From Mesocentrotus franciscanus (Eukaryota > Echinodermata > Echinoidea > Camarodonta > Strongylocentrotidae), in NCBI GenBank assembly GCA_037976565.1, contig CP137667.1:1508199-1572198 (forward strand): 64,000 bases of DNA. Reading direction: 5' to 3'. Positions within the stretch are counted from its first letter, which is position 1. Each line of letters opens with the position of its first letter. The notes beneath the pieces were generated by a model that searched no databases, was not told where the DNA came from, and was given only the letters and a program-made list of their open reading frames with translations. This document shows positions 57,501 through 60,225 of this stretch, piece by piece. The translations under genes were made by a program, and so were the position numbers.

Positions 57501-60225
57501 AAGATTTATAAAAGAAGTTACTTTTGCACTTAAACTGTGAATATGAAATATTTTGTAGTTTGAAGGAGAAAATTTAATTTAAGGAGTAAAAAAAGCAGAG
57601 GAAATGTTTAGATTTCCAGGGATTTCCACGTCAATTTTATTACCAATTTTTTCTCTAATGTCTAAGTTTGAAGGAGTAAATTTATACCCTTATTGTGCAT
57701 ACCGGAATTAAATATTTTACTGAGGTATTCTTCAATGTATTATCTTTCAACTGGGCAAGAAAAAAAAAATCACCAAAAATGAGTTTTGGCGCACTTTTGT
57801 TCCTCCCTGGCCCACTGTGCGCGCCGGTTCCTTGGTTGCTTACTTACAAGCACAAGCATGTTTGAAGGAGTAAATTTATACCCTTATTGTGCGTACCGGA
57901 ATTAAATATTTTACTGAGGTATTCTTCAATGTATTATCTTTCAACTGGGCAAGAAAAAAAAAAAAAATCACCAAAAATGAGTTTTGGCGCACTTTTGTTC
58001 CTCCCTGGCCCACTGTGCGCGCCGGTTTCTTGGTTGCTTACTTACAAGCATACATATGCTTTCTAAGCAGTCAGGTAAAACAAACAAACACACATTTGAT
58101 TCTGCATAATAATTCTGTGATAAAGCCAACCGTTTACTTCACCATGGCATCTCAAAATGACGCACAACATATCATCATTACCGGATAGCTTCTAGGAACT
58201 GCTGAAAGGGAATATCATTTCATGGTTTTAAGGAATGATAAATAACAAGATAAGTTTATTGAATCGAATCACACCTTGTCAAAAAAGCCGTTTGTTACGA
58301 AGTCATTCATAACGATATTAAGCTGGCAGTTTTCTGGTATTCTGAACATCCATGCTATGTGAAGTTCGTACGCATAATCATTTGGATAGTTGGGTGATGA
58401 GATGGAATATATATCACCGTAGGACAGTGCTAAAGCAGTACCTGAAAAATAGGGAAAAGTATTATCAATGTGTGTCAAAGAAAATTGGAGGCGAGATAAT
58501 GCATCGTAGGGCCAGATAATTATCAAGACAATGCGGTAAACTTTAATAGCCGACTGGTGTTTAATTGGCCAATTATTAATGCATTCATGGATACTTCTGC
58601 GACAAGTGGCTAGTGATGAAATCGACATACATAGTATATAATTCTACGTTGAATAAACCTCTGACAAGCTTTTACCTTGAAGGCAAGCGTATAAAATCCA
58701 AATATATAAAAAGGGTTAAAGCGTGCACTTACCTCTCGTATCAAAACTATGCTCGACCGCAGCATCTGTATATATACAAGAACAAGAAAAAATTATCAAT
58801 CAATGAGTATTTGGAATATATTAGGCATACCGTTTATTGCAAGCAGAGATAATGGTAGCTCGAGAGCTATAACTGTCAATCATTCGTTTTTAATTTTTTA
58901 AATAAAAGGCTGATATCAGCTTTCAAGCTATGTTGATAACCAATGACATACTGTTCTAATAAGGAGGAATGGAATTTGTTCTATAGCTCTGATGCCACCC
59001 GTTGACACCTATCTCTATACAATGTTAAGTACGACTAATATTAGGTCTAGAACTAAGAAATGATGACAAAGAGTATTTTTATATCTTGAGTTCACAATTT
59101 ACCTCTAAAGCAATAATCAACTAATTAAAAGCTATAATGACACCCAATGACAGTGGCTTAGCTATAGGGGGTGAGCAGAGGCACGGCCTCCTTCACTATG
59201 AAGGTCAAGAAGGGGAGGAAAGTAGAAGATAGAAAGGAGAAGGAAATGGCAACGTAAGGATAGGATGACTCGACCCTCCCCTGAATAAATTGTCTAATTA
59301 TGTACCCAATATTTTCGATGCCCCCGCCCCCATTAAGCAGTGCCCCTTAATTGCTCTACTAACGCTACCCCAGTGCCACAAAAGACTAACCATTTCTACA
59401 AGTAGTTGTGACGTGGGCATCGATGCCGAAATGTCTGGAGCTATCATCCTGATCTGATGTGAATCTAACCCAAGCCAGGTTAGACTTTACCTCAAGGTAT
59501 CTCGGTATCGAGCCTCCAGACAAGAAAAACAGCTAAAAATATAATTTAAAGGGAAATATTGAATTATTACAATCTCACAAATGAAAAATTTCAAGCCCCT
59601 TAATATTAAAATGCCTGTTGCACACGTGACATTATTTCGATATCGTTATTGGACCTGCAAGCTAATCTAGATTATGAAGCCAGTTAGTGCATGTGCCAGT
59701 CGTCCAATGAAACGTTGCTCTCTTCAATTCACGTTATGTACGTTTTCTCCACATGATATCGAGAAAGATTTTAATGGTGAAATGCAGGTGCGTCGCAAAG
59801 GAACACTAAATGATATGTATACGATATACTGTATGTATGACTCTTGTGAAAAATTATTCCTACTTAAAAAGAAATGTACTGGCAAATGTTTAATAGAAAT
59901 ATAAGGGTCACTTTTAATTTCTTAATGCAAGTCCGAAAAGTGGCGGCTTATTTATCAACGACTTTTGTCCAACACCCATCCCATTGAGAATGTGTTTGAT
60001 GTGAACGTACTTCATTGGCAGACATATCAGATCCCTTTCCGATATGAAGACCATCTTGGTTGAGTTGCGTATCGAATTGAACGAATTCTACGAGAATGTC
60101 GCAGCTTTGTGGAACCTTTATAAGCCAAGACTCGTCAATATCTGTCGGGTAGTAGCGAGGAAATGTAGATCGTGAAGTTGTCTTCAGCCGATACGTTTCA
60201 TTGCGCTCCAGCTCTAAGTGGAATC
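6387..60225 (-). CDS. Multi-CUB, Ig-containing secreted or surface protein gene (multi-exon span)
   Basis: This span covers one minus-strand gene pieced together from about 30 exons, each listed separately. Protein order: CUB1, linker, CUB2, linker, Ig, CUB3, linker, CUB4, linker, CUB5 to CUB9 with linkers, Thr/Pro-rich stalk, two Cys/Asp/Gly modules, stop. All exons have AG acceptors and GT donors, and the paired half-domain exons sum to multiples of three (for example 173+172, 170+178, 218+148, 167+166, 215+142). CUB domains are extracellular beta-sandwich modules that bind proteins or sugars, so an extracellular, adhesive, recognition or matrix role is inferred. Oddities: only two conserved Cys per CUB, one near-identical cassette pair at the N gap, and one frameshifted exon (11755-11925). 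The 5' end is uncertain: CUB1 could be preceded by further exons or by an in-frame signal peptide at 60295. I do not recognise a named orthologue. Confidence 0.75.
7226..7399 (-). CDS. Exon: end of first Cys module and start of second
   Basis: Bounded by AG (7400-7401) and a GTAAGT donor (7220-7225). It encodes VVRTDGKPFLSCLLAG, an acidic stretch, and DEDNDGRDDYC. With the neighbouring exon ending NDFC, two copies of the pattern D-[FY]-C-R ... C-L-x-A-G can be aligned. The Asp/Asn/Gly run resembles calcium-binding FG-GAP/VCBS-like loops, but I cannot assign a named family. Confidence 0.8.
7803..8061 (-). CDS. Exon: Thr/Pro-rich stalk and start of first Cys module
   Basis: After an AG acceptor (8062-8063) the exon encodes a Thr/Pro/Ser-rich stalk (with TTTPLPTTVKATTRVPSTPS), likely O-glycosylated. 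It continues with MVQMFRGWVDVQGQGAPNDF and C. The donor is GTAAGT (7797-7802). It joins in phase with the linker exon at 10740-10772 (CAA G|GT GTT). Confidence 0.8.
8162..8357. mobile_element. hAT-like MITE, CAGGGGCGGATCCAG family (short copy)
   Basis: The left end is CAGGGGCGGATCCAG and the right end is CTAGATCCGCTTCTG. GAGAA abuts both ends, a weak partial target duplication. It lies in the intron between the stalk exon and the last linker exon. Confidence 0.7.
8404..9801 (+). mobile_element. 5'-truncated CR1/L2-type LINE relic
   Basis: A frame at 8415-8999 encodes the C-terminal half of a non-LTR reverse transcriptase: NGIPQGSVLGPILFLLIIND, the catalytic FADDV at about 8562, NLKVNADKTK and FKYLGVEIDD. 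After a frameshift the thumb/C-terminal region continues at 9081-9380 (WNTLPSTLQN...SSFKYLYKQLY). The end is marked by a TAAA microsatellite at 9777-9801. Endonuclease and N-terminal parts are missing, so it is dead. It is antisense to the host gene. Confidence 0.85.
9960..10270. repeat. CA, CAT and GT microsatellites
   Basis: A CA run at about 9978-10026, CAT/ATC runs at about 10133-10196 and GT-rich sequence to about 10240. The CAT and GT part recurs at 16450-16555 in the duplicated block. Confidence 0.85.
10312..10696. mobile_element. TTAA-target (piggyBac-like) MITE, copy 1
   Basis: The ends are TTAAAGGGATCC and, inverted, TTAAAGGCATCG. The equivalent intron in the diverged units (near 23985, 26810 and 37630) reads TTATGTTAATCTCCG, an empty site with a single TTAA. 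Here TTAA is present at both ends. No transposase frame. Confidence 0.75.
10740..10772 (-). CDS. Linker microexon after CUB9
   Basis: A 33-base exon between AG (10773-10774) and a GTTAGT donor (10734-10739). In phase 1 it encodes AATPEPYIDVQG with its neighbours. Nearly the same microexon follows each CUB of the tandem series. Confidence 0.8.
11323..11613. mobile_element. hAT-like MITE, CAGGGGCGGATCCAG family (copy 1)
   Basis: The ends are CAGGGGCGGATTCA and TGGATCCGCCCCTG. The flanking 8-mers AACCATTT and ACCCATTT are a one-mismatch target duplication. The diverged units at 24477, 27290 and 41010 lack it and read ACCCATTTACACTTTGG or a close variant, so it inserted after those units separated. 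Confidence 0.85.
11614..11740 (-). mobile_element. Decayed SINE-like fragment in CUB-unit intron
   Basis: CCATTTACACTTTGGTGGAG with the following AAATGTGGTTTAAAGTCTTG matches a sequence present in all five tandem units and, in better form, at 56935-57103. There a B-box-like GGTTCGAATCC is present on the minus strand. The insertion therefore predates the CUB unit duplications. Confidence 0.5.
11755..11925 (-). pseudogene. CUB9 second-half exon, frameshifted in this copy
   Basis: Homologous to the intact 172-base exon at 18192-18363 but 171 bases long. One G is missing in the run near 11902 (GAGGATCC against GAGGGATCC), which breaks the frame early in the domain. Splice sites are intact (AG at 11926-11927, GTAAGT at 11749-11754). 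A sequencing or assembly error is as likely as a real mutation, because the near-identical copy is open. Confidence 0.75.
12276..13911. mobile_element. Helitron-like non-autonomous element, copy 1
   Basis: Starts with TC within TCATATATACACTATG and ends in CTAG, preceded by an imperfect hairpin (CCCGTGG, loop, CCAAGGG) about 6 bases upstream. Units without the insert (25130, 42220, 30550) run straight from CATAAATT-type sequence into TATTATTATGAACATCCC. No terminal inverted repeats and no duplication, as expected for Helitrons. No Rep/helicase frame. The 5' end is less certain than the 3' end. Confidence 0.6.
13209..13379. repeat. Long inverted repeat (hairpin) inside the Helitron-like element
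   Basis: Arms of about 62 bases (13209-13270 and 13317-13379) pair through ACAAATATACAATGAC and GCTAAAACTATTCGCA, with a loop of about 46 bases. It recurs at about 19627-19797. It may be a nested small MITE. Confidence 0.7.
14467..14639 (-). CDS. CUB9 first-half exon (copy 1)
   Basis: 173 bases, acceptor AG at 14640-14641, donor GTTGGT at 14461-14466. Encodes SGDTYYIASLGYPYKNYP, WRFFLPEPTC and LSIVFQDFQI. These are the usual CUB strands (S-x-x-YP-x-x-YP, W-x-F-x-x-P, F-x-x-F) with a Cys in place of the usual Gly. Starts in phase 1, ends in phase 0. Confidence 0.85.
15490..15927. mobile_element. Left part of foldback element, copy 1, cut by gap
   Basis: The arm consists of tandem units of about 15-17 bp of the form GGACAATTACCCC plus a few bases (15497-15813). 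It follows the target-site sequence GTGCTTCAT at 15481-15489. The rest of the element is lost in the N gap. The full version is at 21933-23900, where the arm array is about 55 bases shorter. Confidence 0.85.
15928..16427. other. Assembly gap of exactly 500 N
   Basis: Exactly 500 unknown bases, a conventional placeholder size. The end of copy 1 and the start of copy 2 of the repeated block abut it. Confidence 1.
16626..17052. mobile_element. TTAA-target MITE, copy 2
   Basis: Same element and position as 10312-10696, with a small internal duplication: the phrase CACTGATAACACGTAG occurs twice, near 16949 and 16993. Confidence 0.72.
17096..17128 (-). CDS. Linker microexon after CUB8
   Basis: 33 bases, identical to the exon at 10740-10772, with the same GTTAGT donor. 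Encodes AATPEPYIDVQG across the junctions. Confidence 0.8.
17677..18050. mobile_element. hAT-like MITE, copy 2 (expanded inside)
   Basis: Same site and ends as 11323-11613 but about 83 bases longer. The phrase GCCGGCTGAGTCGGCGCTAA is present twice (near 17907 and 17977), an internal tandem duplication absent from copy 1. This length polymorphism fits two alleles. Confidence 0.85.
18192..18363 (-). CDS. CUB8 second-half exon
   Basis: 172 bases, AG at 18364-18365, GTAAGT at 18186-18191. Encodes VSISGSLDDTLVDFSGG-type sequence, then MSDDVIIHFSAN and GFKADISTIC. This matches the CUB pattern S-x-x-hxIxF ... GFxAxI with a terminal Cys. Phase 0 to 1. It is the intact version of the frameshifted 11755-11925 exon. 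Confidence 0.88.
18714..20347. mobile_element. Helitron-like element, copy 2
   Basis: Same as 12276-13911. Here the 3' hairpin is perfect (CCCGTGG, ATTTT, CCACGGG at 20320-20338), followed by TCCAGCTAG. A related 3' end is at 55775-55802. Confidence 0.62.
20903..21075 (-). CDS. CUB8 first-half exon
   Basis: 173 bases, sequence identical to 14467-14639 as far as I compared. AG at 21076-21077, GTTGGT donor at 20897-20902. Sums with 18192-18363 to 345 bases, keeping frame. Confidence 0.87.
21933..23900. mobile_element. Foldback (TU-like) transposon with minisatellite arms
   Basis: Left arm 21939-22204 and right arm 23552-23896 are tandem arrays of GGACAATTACCCC-type units in inverse orientation. 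The outermost arm sequence, AGGACAATTACCCCCTGGGC, is the same at both ends. A 9-bp target duplication GTGCTTCAT flanks it (21924-21932, 23901-23909). Units near 26725 and 37550 show the empty site GTGCTTCTTATTCATTTAAT or a close variant. The centre (about 1.3 kb) has no long frame, so it is non-autonomous. Sea urchin TU elements are known to have such arms; assignment to that family is inferred. Confidence 0.85.
22723..23307. mobile_element. hAT-like element nested in the foldback element
   Basis: Ends CAGCGTTTTTCAAC and, inverted, CAGCGTTATTTCAAC. A perfect 8-bp duplication, CTCCAGAG, lies at 22715-22722 and 23308-23315. The GGGGTGCCGCAAGAG after the left end is typical of hAT-type ends. 585 bases, non-coding. 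Confidence 0.8.
24039..24071 (-). CDS. Linker microexon after CUB7
   Basis: 33 bases, AG at 24072-24073, GTTAGT donor at 24033-24038. Encodes GATPEPYIDVQG with neighbours, one substitution from the other linkers. Confidence 0.78.
24478..24600 (-). mobile_element. Decayed SINE-like fragment (unit 7)
   Basis: The ACCCATTTACACTTTGGTGG block continues through AAACCTTAACCCTTGGACTG. No hAT-like MITE interrupts it here, so this is the empty site for the insertions at 11323 and 17677. Confidence 0.5.
24617..24788 (-). CDS. CUB7 second-half exon
   Basis: 172 bases, AG at 24789-24790, GTAAGT at 24611-24616. Encodes SLDDTLVDFPGGVTPDNITL, SDDVIIHFSANY and GFKADISAIC. Open throughout. Differs from CUB8 by scattered substitutions, so the unit is an older duplicate. 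Confidence 0.85.
25691..25863 (-). CDS. CUB7 first-half exon
   Basis: 173 bases, AG at 25864-25865, donor GTTGGT at 25685-25690. Encodes SGDTYYIASLGYPYKNYPRE, WRFFLPEPTC and FQDFQISTWN. CUB strands and the single Cys are conserved. Confidence 0.85.
26856..26888 (-). CDS. Linker microexon after CUB6
   Basis: 33 bases, AG at 26889-26890, GTTAGT donor at 26850-26855. Encodes GATPEPFIDVHG with neighbours. Confidence 0.75.
27407..27578 (-). CDS. CUB6 second-half exon
   Basis: 172 bases, AG at 27579-27580, GTAAGT at 27401-27406. Encodes SGSLDDTLADFSGDVIPDN, MSDDVIIHFNTD and GFKADISAIC. Its partner first-half exon is now 3.5 kb away because LINE sequence entered the intron between them. Confidence 0.85.
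27911..30540 (+). mobile_element. LINE relics (outer CR1/L2-like copy with a nested second copy)
   Basis: The intron matches its relatives up to GGTCGAAAGATTC and resumes at GGTTATGTCCGCG, so 27911-30540 is inserted. The first part holds broken RT thumb sequence (AFIYSSYIRPLLEYAAPVWS at about 28214-28275). At 28668-28994 lies another CR1/L2 C-terminus (GPHLWLSIPINLKN...SFKRSFRLF), ending in an ATTGA-repeat tail near 29335-29350. The outer element ends at AATAAACCAAATCAATTCAA near 30518. Both are dead and antisense to the gene. Confidence 0.75.
31126..31289 (-). CDS. CUB6 first-half exon (9 bases shorter)
   Basis: 164 bases against 173 in the other tandem units; the missing 9 bases remove three residues after FQDFQ without shifting frame. 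AG at 31290-31291, donor GTTGGT at 31120-31125. Encodes SGDTYYIASLSYPYSSYPRF and WRFFLPEPTC. Confidence 0.85.
31437..36935 (+). mobile_element. L2/CR1-type LINE relic with PHD finger, APE endonuclease and RT
   Basis: A C4HC3 PHD-type zinc finger lies at about 31525-31700 (PCVCCKK, CTVCTDWLHISC, WQCPKC). Broken endonuclease follows (GGGVALYVHKSL, TTWYRPPSST, GDVNCD) at 33110-33600, then RT (KNKKSIGLDGIS; FIDLRKAFDTVDHQ; SCGVPQGSLVGP; YADDTVIYYSD at about 34893) and thumb/C-terminus (FKYLGVICDEQIKWN, 35108-35575). At least five frameshifts or stops. A CTA-repeat tail ends it at about 36935. The insertion interrupts GTGATAT...AGGTCATCGATC, which is continuous in the other units. Antisense to the gene. 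Confidence 0.85.
31720..32815 (-). mobile_element. LINE C-terminal fragment nested in the larger LINE
   Basis: On the minus strand the frame at 32441-32650 reads NITKLRLSAHNLPIETGRYK, continuing with stops as a C-terminal RT-associated domain (FNIIMKCDKYKDLR). A tail-like ATTGTATTGTATTTATT marks its 3' end near 31720. It separates the PHD finger from the endonuclease of the host LINE, so it inserted later. Confidence 0.7.
36936..37673 (-). other. Intron between CUB6 and the CUB5 linker
   Basis: Colinear with the introns at 14785-15480 and 25995-26830 (GGTCATCGATCCGACAGGGA, CT-rich tract, GATGCACATTTTCACTTCC). No exon. Contains CT microsatellites near 37090-37165 and 37255-37295. Confidence 0.65.
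37884..40046 (+). CDS. Penelope-like reverse transcriptase/GIY-YIG endonuclease
   Basis: 720 codons from a TTG, open upstream to 37803 without any ATG. The first in-frame ATG is at about 37971, so the true N-terminus is probably lost or inside the repeat. RT motifs: RIYGLPKIHKP and LRPIVSCIGS (fingers), VSFDVVSLFTNVP (motif A), EGAAMGSPVSAVVANLYMES (motif B), KRYVDDTFII (motif C, YVDD) and FLDTLVHR (motif D/E region). The C-terminal GIY-YIG domain reads GIVYNIPCKGCDRSYIGETA with the downstream RPIKERITEHK and NPNNFNRD. Both catalytic parts look complete. This enzyme family copies its RNA at nicked DNA. Antisense to the host gene; base composition is visibly more GC-rich than the surrounding introns. 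Confidence 0.93.
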   Translation: MKAEVISKLVPQHSDEILKVNEDIYRDVFMKCKMRQQTKFDKLTQPKSSRTVTSLANEEKWVINLSSRTITSSEEEILKKGLGFAVSPRRIPATEIIAKVETAVKSLDAESADAARRDVDNILQKARPPKHNISKEMHTALKSLKADDSITILPADKGRATIILDTTMYHEKLTDLLESGRYRVLKKDPTDRLARKLSSTLLNLKKDNAVDEPTYRRLKPTQKQPPRIYGLPKIHKPTVPLRPIVSCIGSFAYNLSKYLAEILSPLTGLTEYTIPNSSGFAEFIAEQTIGTQERMVSFDVVSLFTNVPIEGACNATLQRLQSDSNLSTRTALSPEQLTQLLEFVLRSTYFLYKGSYYEQTEGAAMGSPVSAVVANLYMESFEEEALDTCPLSCMPRVWKRYVDDTFIIVPISETDNLLKHMNSLEPTIQFTSEIECEGKIAFLDTLVHRHDNHRLSTSVYRKPTHTDQYIAFDSHHPISVKRGLVKCLFDRASRIVTSPQQPCKERTRVHSALSLNGYPRRFVHNTKKRSSEPRDQKVYKTFTVLPYIDGVSQQLKRRLESHGIRTVFRSDTTLRQQLTRPKDPIPPHRRDGIVYNIPCKGCDRSYIGETARPIKERITEHKRDVRLRRTDNSAVAEHAWDNQHQPDWDGVQCLSQERHWYTRRVKEAINIRLNPNNFNRDNGIDIPEFWMRTIRRHDTPRPAGQHRSIPFSRGAEPAAR
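40024..40205 (+). repeat. Tandem repeats downstream of the Penelope ORF
   Basis: About three copies of GAGCCAGCGGCCCGTTGATTGG-like sequence begin near 40028, 40083 and 40151. Each contains ATTGG (inverted CCAAT), and two continue with TCGAGCACCGTGTG. They sit between the ORF stop and the right terminal repeat. A promoter or packaging role is possible but unproven. Confidence 0.7.
40306..40335 (+). ncRNA. Possible hammerhead-ribozyme-like core in the Penelope terminal repeat
   Basis: CTGACGA (40306-40312) and GAAAC (40331-40335) are the two invariant strands of a hammerhead core. A short possible stem II lies between them (GTGT with GCAC). Hammerheads are known from Penelope-like elements. 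I could not find a convincing stem I or cleavage triplet upstream, so this is tentative. The inverse copy is at 37759-37788. Confidence 0.35.
40452..40484 (-). CDS. Linker microexon after CUB5
   Basis: 33 bases, AG at 40485-40486, donor GTTAGT at 40446-40451. Encodes GATPEPYVDVQG with neighbours. The Penelope target duplication includes the last three exon bases and this donor, so the exon still has a working donor and a second one sits at 37677-37682. Confidence 0.78.
41010..41111 (-). mobile_element. Decayed SINE-like fragment (unit 5), interrupted
   Basis: CATTTATACCTGGGTGGAGA through AACCCTTAGATTGACAG matches the repeat in the other units. It is interrupted at 41112-41649 by another element and resumes with GGGAATGAACCACTG. 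Confidence 0.5.
41112..41649. mobile_element. TTAA-type MITE specific to unit 5
   Basis: The left end TTAGAGATAGTTGAGTT and the inverted right end TTAAAGGGATAGTTGAGTT are terminal repeats. Units 1, 2 and 7 read GACAGTCAAGGGAATGAAC without it. 538 bases, no transposase frame. Confidence 0.75.
41695..41866 (-). CDS. CUB5 second-half exon
   Basis: 172 bases, AG at 41867-41868, GTAAGT at 41689-41694. Encodes SGSLDEPRAVFIGDVIPDN, MSDDVIIHFSTDY and GFKADISAIC. Open, phase 0 to 1. Confidence 0.85.
42782..42954 (-). CDS. CUB5 first-half exon
   Basis: 173 bases, AG at 42955-42956, GTTGGT at 42776-42781. Encodes SGDTYYIASLSYPYNNYPRE, WRFFLPEPTC and FQDFQISIWDDK. First of the five closely similar cassettes in protein order. 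Confidence 0.85.
43551..43580 (-). CDS. Linker microexon after CUB4
   Basis: 30 bases, AG at 43581-43582, GTAAGT at 43545-43550. Encodes VVTQPYVDVIG-type sequence. One codon shorter than the other linkers. Confidence 0.72.
44226..44403 (-). CDS. CUB4 second-half exon
   Basis: 178 bases, AG at 44404-44405, donor GTAATT. Encodes SSSASFDTVFAALYGDVIKE, TSDYVLIRFRATG and RGFKAHLYADC. The GF-x-A motif and terminal Cys are kept. Clearly diverged from CUB5-9. Confidence 0.82.
45049..45218 (-). CDS. CUB4 first-half exon
   Basis: 170 bases, AG at 45219-45220, donor GTAATT at 45043-45048. Encodes SGDSYTIASPNFPQNHPSF, WLIKLPQPDC and LTIDFDNF. Sums with 44226-44403 to 348 bases. Confidence 0.84.
45440..47995 (+). 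mobile_element. Jockey-like LINE relic
   Basis: Broken frames of a non-LTR retrotransposon: endonuclease (VIGDYNSHNTQWGY at about 45701), pre-RT (FNFAKADWPAFTENLDHALT), RT (SPQGGVLAPTLYNIYTADIP, FIYADNTC with Asn in place of the second catalytic Asp, 46900-47199), and a C-terminus with DLALVNEKAIAAIGRW. Ends in TTTTA repeats at about 47982-47998. Many stops and frameshifts. Inserted in the intron between the CUB3 linker and CUB4, antisense to the gene. Confidence 0.8.
48000..48827 (-). other. Intron, AT-rich, nothing recognised
   Basis: No exon-like frame with splice sites on the minus strand and no clear repeat family. Confidence 0.5.
48828..48860 (-). CDS. Linker microexon after CUB3
   Basis: 33 bases, AG at 48861-48862, donor GTAAAT at 48822-48827. 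Encodes DVYAPSYIDTRG with neighbours. The Y-I-D core matches the later linkers. Confidence 0.75.
49020..49435. repeat. Degenerate ~26-bp tandem array rich in CCAAT
   Basis: Repeated phrases of the form GTTTAACCAATGGCGTATCA recur roughly every 26 bases with many substitutions, for example at about 49025, 49058, 49110, 49249, 49278 and 49418. It sits in the intron after the CUB3 second-half exon. Confidence 0.6.
49762..49909 (-). CDS. CUB3 second-half exon
   Basis: 148 bases, AG at 49910-49911, donor GTATGT at 49756-49761. Encodes IWNLTDTQQNIPTWFDIDS, VVWIWFRSND and YGFCAVLRPTC. Has an extra Cys after GF. Sums with 50580-50797 to 366 bases. Confidence 0.8.
50087..50510. repeat. 46-bp minisatellite, about 9 copies
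   Basis: Units of 46 bases contain TATGAGTATTGTGGTTATTA and end with ACTACTCTTCATCATTACT-type sequence. Spacing of 46 is exact for the first copies (50097, 50143, 50189). Intronic. Confidence 0.92.
50580..50797 (-). CDS. CUB3 first-half exon
   Basis: 218 bases, AG at 50798-50799, donor GTAATT at 50574-50579. Encodes VVELGRNESLNVKTP, FYTWIVKAPQNCTVQIEV and LEIGSGYN. Longer than CUB4-9 first halves, including the strand with L-x-I-G-S-G. Same layout as CUB1. Two N-glycosylation sites (NES, NCT). Confidence 0.82.
51148..51426 (-). CDS. Ig (I-set-like) domain exon
   Basis: 279 bases, phase 1 to 1, AG at 51427-51428, donor GTGGGC. Encodes VPPVIQPIEPLTLRRGQP, the first Cys in IMCTV, Trp in FRWLKDGEAIP, and DGRYTCEASNLAA with the second Cys, ending ALTVQ. 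A complete single-exon Ig domain similar to Dscam-type I-set domains. The only full Ig domain I see in the gene. Confidence 0.88.
52096..52401. mobile_element. Palindromic element with 41-bp ends and CCCCC minisatellite
   Basis: Left CAGTAATGTACCGTATCCGG and right (inverted) CAGTATATACCGTATCCGG-like ends extend with ACACCTACCCCCTGGACATC, about 41 bases with one mismatch. The interior is a tandem array of GGACAACTACCCCCTA units. The unit resembles the foldback arms at 15.5, 21.9 and 23.6 kb. Confidence 0.82.
52400..52511 (-). pseudogene. Half Ig domain exon, probably a remnant
   Basis: Encodes STVFYVSSNGTLVIADVTSY and DEGEYKCEALRSS, the C-terminal half of an Ig domain with its Cys. No first half (Cys, Trp) is found upstream. 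A possible acceptor is weak, and its length (112) does not fit the phase-1 frame of its neighbours. The donor GTAATA lies inside the end of the element at 52096-52401. Likely a broken Ig domain or an alternative exon. Confidence 0.5.
53034..53133. repeat. ~37-bp tandem repeat, three copies
   Basis: Three units carrying GGGTGTTCGGTTAGGCTTCA or a close variant, starting near 53035, 53072 and 53109. Intronic. Confidence 0.75.
53284..53310 (-). CDS. Linker microexon before the Ig domain
   Basis: 27 bases, AG at 53311-53312, GTAAGT at 53278-53283. Encodes TNTTDTTQ, a Thr-rich spacer in phase 1 between CUB2 and the Ig domain. Confidence 0.6.
54122..54287 (-). CDS. CUB2 second-half exon
   Basis: 166 bases, AG at 54288-54289, GTAAGT at 54116-54121. 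Encodes VTIKTPEPLVSEFYIYGDA, NSTVTIIQFNTHG and RGFQADIYPIC. Has an extra CysCys before RGF. Sums with 58275-58441 to 333 bases. Confidence 0.82.
54344..54512. mobile_element. Palindromic MITE
   Basis: Ends GGCCCGAATTCACAAAGGAG and (inverted) GGCCCGAAGGAAG share the long inner arm GTTTGTCGACAAA through CCTAGGTTTATATG. An AT run forms the loop. Nearly a complete hairpin of about 170 bases. Confidence 0.78.
55140..55802. mobile_element. Helitron-like element part, related to 12276-13911
   Basis: Shares GTGGTGTAGCAAATGCAC-type sequence and GTGTTAGGTATCTTGCTATA with the intron elements at 12.4 and 18.9 kb. Ends with a hairpin, CCCGTGG, ATTTT, CCGCGGG (55775-55793), and CTAG at 55799-55802. The 5' end is not resolved. 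Confidence 0.5.
55813..56335. mobile_element. Inverted-repeat element inside the foldback loop
   Basis: The left arm AAAACGCGTCTTTAGAAAAT through ACGGCAACATATCACGAAAT is matched inversely by the right arm near 56263-56335. No coding frame. Confidence 0.65.
56935..57103 (-). mobile_element. SINE-like element with B-box
   Basis: On the minus strand GGTTCGAATCC (57029-57039) matches the pol III B box. It is followed by a conserved body through TTTGGCAAGACATTAATCCA to CCACCCAAGTGTAAATGG. The same body, more decayed, lies in every tandem CUB unit. I cannot find a clear A box, so the 5' part may be truncated. Confidence 0.6.
57108..57820. repeat. ~710-bp palindromic element
   Basis: Left CACAGTGGGCCAGGGAGGAG and right CTCCCTGGCCCACTGTG are inverse. 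The arms continue through ATTTAATTCCGGTATGCACA, AAATTTACTCCTTCAAACTT and GGAAATCCCTGGAAATCTAA. Arm length is about 330 bases. Non-coding. Confidence 0.82.
57859..58052. repeat. Direct duplication of the palindrome's right arm
   Basis: Repeats 57661-57851, from GTTTGAAGGAGTAAATTTAT to GGTTGCTTACTTACAAGCA, almost without change apart from a longer A run. Two direct copies therefore follow one inverted copy. Confidence 0.85.
58275..58441 (-). CDS. CUB2 first-half exon
   Basis: 167 bases, AG at 58442-58443, donor GTGTGA. Encodes LSYGDIYSISSPNYPNDYAY, WMFRIPENC and LNIVMNDF. Typical SPNYP CUB signature. Confidence 0.86.
58733..58765 (-). CDS. Linker microexon after CUB1
   Basis: 33 bases, AG at 58766-58767, GTAAGT at 58727-58732. 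Encodes AAVEHSFDTRG in phase 1, the same layout as the other linkers. Confidence 0.75.
58853..59390 (-). other. Intron, nothing recognised
   Basis: AT-rich with a short GA-rich tract near 59200-59245. No exon or clear repeat family. Confidence 0.5.
59391..59532 (-). CDS. CUB1 second-half exon
   Basis: 142 bases, AG at 59533-59534, donor GTTAGT at 59385-59390. Encodes LFFLSGGSIPRYLEVKSN, AWVRFTSDQ and HFGIDAHVTTTC. A GTAGAA donor 9 bases earlier also keeps frame, but the chosen one retains the terminal Cys shared by all CUBs here. Confidence 0.8.
60011..60225 (-). CDS. CUB1 first-half exon
   Basis: 215 bases, AG at 60226-60227, donor GTACGT. Encodes FHLELERNETYRLKTTSRS, FPRYYPTDID, SWLIKVPQSC and LHIGKGSDM. 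Same long layout as CUB3. The frame continues upstream to an ATG at 60295 through a hydrophobic run (see findings), so this could be the first coding exon. Confidence 0.82.
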
